A DNA stretch of 64,000 nt, taken from assembly GCA_019916065.1 (NCBI GenBank), contig CM034236.1, positions 19,646,805 to 19,710,804 of the forward strand, read 5' to 3'. Positions 59,168-64,000 of this stretch are shown piece after piece. Origin of the DNA: Vitellaria paradoxa. Lineage: Eukaryota; Streptophyta; Magnoliopsida; Ericales; Sapotaceae. The notes under the pieces were generated by a model. The model did not search any database, had not been told where the DNA came from, and saw only the letters and a program-made list of their open reading frames with translations. A program made the translations under genes and the position numbers. Each line of letters starts with the position of its first letter. The first letter of the stretch is position 1.

Positions 59168-61617
59168 CCATTCTATAAAGTCAAACACCTTAACACTCAA
59201 AAGGTTAAGAACAATCAAACAAGTTCTAATTTTCAATTCATACAAGCCAGTTTCCTTACCTATTAACCCTTCTCAATTAAGGAATCAAATCATAGTAATT
59301 ACAAGTTGGGATGAAACGAATTGAACTAGTCATTCAGGAAATATAATCAACATTGAACCAAATTCGATATCATAGTCACCCCAATTTACAACAATGCGAT
59401 TTACCAGCATTAGTGAAATAGCAATGCCATCAAGTTTCAAGTAAACAACATAGAGATGAAAGAATTTCCTTAGTGTGACAACTTTAGCATATATATTGAT
59501 TGCCAGAACTTCAAGTGGCCAAGTCAAATGATTATCAACATAACAGTTTAGAAAACATTCAACTCAAAGGAATTTTTCAACGTTTTAATGTGCAAGTAGC
59601 AATCAAGAATTCAATAAAACATGGATTCAGCTATGATCAGTTCCTTTCAAAATTTAGAATTACTAGGATTCATCCCGCAATATATAAGAAGTATAATAAG
59701 TAACATGGAGAATAATCTTCCTATATCATCTTTGAGTAACTCACCTTTGTGAAATTTATTCCTCTATTACCATTGTCCTCATCCCAAAGAGTCTTGAAAT
59801 CCCAAACATTCACTGAAACCTTCTTTAGCAATATACTGACTTCTCGACCTCTAACTTATAGCATCGCCCATATCTTCGACCTCACTCAAATAATATGGGA
59901 GATTTTAAAATCAACCTCTTTCCAATATTCTACTCTTTTATTTCACTTCATAGTCAGTTTACCTTATATAAAGAAATACCTTCGGCATCTTTATGTTCTA
60001 ATATATTCCAAATTGTTCTACCATTTTACTAACCACAACAAGGCTTCAATGCTAAAACATCATAGCTAATACTAAGTCAGGCACGGGTAAATCCTCTTCA
60101 TAAAATTCCAATTATCTCGATTTACGTCGTCACCTAATCATTAGGCATCATCACACAACTTAAATTTCCTCATAACCCTTCACTATATTAAAGCAACTCC
60201 TTCTTCAAGTAGAGATAACTAGCATAAAATTTTCAATCAACATATGTTCCGAGCCATAAAATGTTCTCACTATATTACCCCACACATTTGTGCTCTTTCC
60301 CAATTCACTTAAATCAATAGGTCCATTAGCTAAGAGGTACTTGAGTAAGATAAAGGTGGTACCCCACCAAATCCACAAAACTTAAACATCAAACACAATC
60401 TTGACTATACTCAATTACTACACTAATCCCTCAAAATCATCCGACCAAATATCACCTATCTCCAAACTTTGTCTCATGCGAACCAATTCATTATTTATTA
60501 TTCTTGATGCCTAATGATTCAGTCAAAACATCAATACTTGATAAGCAATATGCTGTCTTAATTACTACCAAATTTGCTAACTTCAGTTTTACTTAAAACC
60601 CAAACTTTTTACCATTCCTTTTAACAAAAGTCTCAAATGTCCTAACATCCAATGCTATATCTTATAGAATCATAAACTCACAATCATTTGATTGAATTTC
60701 AAACTTCCAAGACTTCATCGCTGCCATGGAATATGACCTAACAAAAAAATAATAGCGACATCTGATATGAAATCTATGAAAGTCAAGCCAACCCTTAGGA
60801 GTTGGCTCCCACTCATCCCCGAGTATCATATCCAAAATCAACACCTTACTCACAAAAACAATATTGAAAATCTTTCTCATTCAACCTCCAATTGACCATC
60901 TGATCACGAAGTTTCCCCCCAGTATGCTTAACATCATTTACTAAAAAGGTTACCTCAGCACAAATCTGAACCACCATATTATCAAATAATCGGTTATCAC
61001 CAATCCATTATAATGATCAATCACCACTCATCAAGTTGGTAACTCATAAATTTTAAGATTTCAATTCTCTACCATAGCCCTTTCTACTTCAAACTCATTC
61101 CATAGCCATCACTTCAACAATCAAAGATTACCTCATTGAGTCTCTAAATCACAACCTTAGACCCTCTAAGTCTATTAGCATTTACAAATTTTCTATTATA
61201 TTCACAATCACTTCTCATCATCTTTGATAATGCTAGATCTACTGTTAAAACATCTGTCAAACATTACTTTTAGGTTCACAAGCCTCCAATGATTACACCA
61301 TTTACTCATATATCAGCCTTGTCATCAGCTAGTGATGTTTACCAAATTCTCATACCTCCAAACAATACGATCAAGATTCTAGTAACATTTAGTCCTGACC
61401 ATCTCTACCATGATCCTTACCACAAAATGTTAATAAGTCCATCCAATAAAAATGACTAAATGTCAATTAGAACACATCAACATGTAACACGCAATGTTAG
61501 GCTCCCACTGTCCCTTAGGTATTCTGACTTAGGCTCTGATACCAATCTATCGCGCCCCAGATCTCGCGACCCGAGGGTTGAGTGATAAACACGTATAACA
61601 TGTACTAACACTACCAT
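59168..61617 (-). mobile_element. Minus-strand LTR retroelement remnant, largely non-coding
   Basis: Orientation is set by the primer site at 61533-61544 and the LTR-end sequence to its right (ATCGCGCCCC, a decayed form of TGTCACGCCCC). To the left on the minus strand about 2.3 kb of internal sequence shows no gag or pol motif that I recognise; a 72-codon minus ORF (60662-60880) is unassigned. It could be a large non-coding derivative or a 5'-leader fragment. Its left edge coincides with the truncation of unit C. Confidence 0.5.
61533..61544 (-). other. Primer-binding site, initiator tRNA-Met type
   Basis: TGGTATCAGAGC on the minus strand is the complement of the plant initiator tRNA-Met 3' end, used by many Gypsy and Copia elements. 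It is preceded on the minus strand by a GGGGCGCGAT LTR end. Confidence 0.8.
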
Positions 61618-64000
61618 CACTACAAGAAAAAGCATTTTTAGCGACCATAGATTTGGTCGCTAAATATTAGTTTTTACTGACTAAATATTATTTAGTAGCT
61701 AATAATTTATATTTAGCGACCAAATATAAATTGGTCGCTAAAAGTTATCTTTTACCGGCCACATATTAATTTAGTCGCTAAAGAGTTCTAAAATATTTCC
61801 CTCCCAACACTTTGGCGCGAACAATGACTTTTGGCTACCAAAACATTTGGTCGCGGAATATTTTCATAATTTTTGACATTTATATTTAGTGACCAAATAA
61901 GTTTGGTCGCTAAATTCGAGACATTTGGCGACCAATTGGTCGCTAAAAGTTATTCTTTACCGACCAAAGATTAATTTAGTCGCGAAAGAGTTCCAAAATT
62001 CCTCCCCTTGGCGCCAACAATGGCTTTTGGCTACCAAAATATTTGGTCGCGAAATATTTTCATAATTTTTGACATTTATATTTAGCGACCAAATAAGTTT
62101 GGTCACTAAATTCGAGACATTTGGCGACCAATTGGTTGTTAACAGTTATTCTTTAGCGACCAAATATTATTTTAGTCGCGAAAGAATTCTAAAATATTCC
62201 CCTCCACCTTTTGGCGCCAACAAATGGCTTTTGGCTACCAAAATATTTGGTCGCGGAATATTTTTATAATTTTTGACATTTATTTTTAGCAACCAAATAA
62301 GTTTGGTCGCTAAATTCGAGGTATTTGGCGACCAATTGGTCACTAAAAGTTGTCCTTTACCAACCAAAATATTAATTTAGTCGCTAAAGAGTTCTAATAT
62401 TCCCCCCCGTGCTTTGGCACCAAGAATGGCTTTTGGTTACCAAAATATTTGGTCGCGGAATATTTTCATAATTTTTGACATTTATATTTAGTGACCAAAC
62501 TTACAACCAAATAAGTTTGGTCACTAAATTTGAGGCATTTGGCGACCAATTGGTCGCTAAAAGTTATTATTTACCGACCAAATATTAATTTAGTCGCGAA
62601 AGAATTCTAAAATATTTCCCTCCTTGATTCGGCACTAACAATTGGCTTTTGGCTACCAAAACATTTGGTCGCGAAATATTTTCATAATTTTTGACATTCA
62701 TTTTTAGCGACCAAATAAGTTTGGTCGCTAAATTCGAGGCATTTGACGACTAATTGGTCGCTAAAAAATATCTTCGTCAACCAAATATTAATTTAGTCTC
62801 TAAATACAAAATTTTGTTTCCAAAATTTTTTCTGTAGGAATTTCGTGCCAACAAAGACTTTTGACAACCAAAAAATTTGGTCGCGAAATTTCTTTAATAA
62901 TTTTTGACATTGTTATTAGTTTTATTTTTTGCGGCCAAATAAGTTTTGCAACTAAAATTCTACCCATTTAGCGACTACTTGGTTGCCAAAAGTATCTCTT
63001 CACCGGCCAAAAATTAATTTGGTTGTAGAATCTATATAATAAGGAATTTGAAGAGATATTTTCAGTCGTTAGATTAGTTTAATAGCTTAAATTGCACTCT
63101 TTTTTTCTCTTTATTTCCTCCTATTTTCTCTTTTCTCATTCATAAAATGTTTTTTTTTGTCTCACATCATTAAATGATTATAACTTCACTTTTACTTTTA
63201 GATATAAAATTATTATAACTGTGGCATGTAATTTAAATAAATGTGAAATTAACTTATAGTTTCTTAAGAATGACTCACTTGCTTAAAAATTCACTTTAGT
63301 TTTAAAATTTATATATTTCAAATTCTTTAAGAATTATAAGAAAAAATAGAAAAATGCTTGAATAATAATTACAAAAATGTTTAAAATTTATTTTTCTCAT
63401 AGTAATGTATTTGTTAAAATTAAAAATAAATAAAAATGCCTCAATATTAATTTAGCTTGGGAGTAATTATTTGTCTAATATGAAAATGATTAAAAATTAT
63501 CTTTTTTGAAAGATAACTTAAATATTATTTTTTTTTCAAAATAACAACTGTTACCTTTTTTTTAATTTAAAAATAAAGAAAAGTTCCTAAATATTACTAA
63601 GATTGGGAGTAATTCTTTTTTTTTTTAAATTCTTATTTTAAATTTAAATTGGTCATGTTGACCATATTTTTATAAATTTAATCTAGAAATTATTATAAAA
63701 TCTTACGTGACACTCTTTATGTTAACCATTTTGTTTTTTTAAATTCTAATTTTAAATTTAAATAAAATTGGTGGGGTTGACCATATATTTATATAATAAG
63801 GAAACTCAAATTTTAGAATTAAATTTTTTTTACTGTTGAATTTATTTAATGGTCTAGATTACTTCTTTTTCTCTACAATTTAGTTGTCTTTTTAATCATT
63901 TTACATGAAATACTCTCTCTTACTCTTTCAATATTTTTTTGAATAATTTTTTATTAAATTTTTAAATTAACATTTTTAAAAATGTGATAATATTTATAAT
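61618..64000. mobile_element. Left end of a second CACTA-type element, running off the window
   Basis: Starts CACTACAAGAAAAAGC, the most usual plant CACTA terminus, followed by many TTTAGCGACCAAA / TTTGGTCGCTAAA subterminal motifs on both strands. It is inserted in the LTR of the minus-strand element. From about 63020 to the window end the sequence is AT-rich with no recognisable protein. The right end is outside. Confidence 0.7.
61797..63010. repeat. Six tandem copies of an about 200-bp subterminal unit
   Basis: Units start near 61797, 61999, 62199, 62400, 62618 and 62818. Each contains TTTTGGCTACCAAAA, ATTTGGTCGCG, AATTTTTGACATTTAT, AGCGACCAAATAAGTTTGG, GGCGACCAATTGGTCGC and ATTAATTTAGTCGC. 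The last copy is the most diverged. GACCAATTGGTC is itself a 12-bp palindrome. Confidence 0.85.

Noticed and set aside
61797..63010. CRISPR-like array
   Set aside because: Repeats are about 200 bp, diverged and continuous without spacers, and lie inside a CACTA terminus of a plant genome.

Overview
The window looks like an AT-rich intergenic stretch of a plant (most likely eudicot) nuclear genome. It is built largely from nested transposable elements of plant-specific lineages: Athila-like and Tat-like Ty3/Gypsy elements, gag-only LTR elements, CACTA, hAT and Harbinger-type MITEs. No ordinary host gene with a long open reading frame is present. Nearly all long ORFs are pieces of transposons, mostly broken by stops, frameshifts or insertions.

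Layout. 1-6005: gag-only LTR elements, with two back-to-back LTRs, a tRNA-Asp primer site, one intact 511-codon gag and an inverted LTR of a related element. 6045-11505: the 3' half of a Tat-lineage Gypsy element (integrase end on +, antisense additional ORF on -, 3' LTR). 12273-14337: a possible small CACTA relative carrying a 1.2 kb hAT-like element with an 8-bp target duplication. 14716-21776: a degenerate CACTA element with TNP2-type transposase and a second TnpA-like gene, lacking its right end. 21777-29549: a second gag-only LTR element with two 1.6 kb LTRs and a MITE inside gag. 29550-29672: a scrap of Gypsy pol.

29673-59167 is the most interesting part. It is a tandem segmental array of three diverged units (A, B, C), about 12 kb from gene to gene. 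Each unit carries the same tiny two-exon gene, missed by ORF callers because the exons are only about 109 and 60-70 nt. The predicted products are 55-58 aa: an N-terminal signal peptide, a conserved segment REFVHTWSP, and a short variable Pro-rich tail always ending W(S/P)HNP. All three copies keep the TATA box, start codon, GT-AG phase-1 intron, reading frame and stop at homologous positions. I read this as a small family of secreted-peptide precursors that I cannot match to a named plant peptide family. Between copies B and C the tail exon differs by five substitutions and one codon indel, all amino-acid changing. The upstream regions are rich in W-box motifs, and the promoter is duplicated in B and C.

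The duplication unit begins inside the 3' part of a CACTA element, so CACTA right ends sit just upstream of genes B and C. Later insertions distinguish the units: a 3.8 kb solo LTR with a TTAAG target duplication and a Harbinger-type MITE between genes A and B, two segments private to unit B, and a 159-bp MITE in the promoter of C. After unit C the array is cut off by a minus-strand retroelement with a tRNA-Met primer site (59168-61617), which is followed by the left end of another CACTA element with an array of about 200-bp subterminal repeats (61618 onward).
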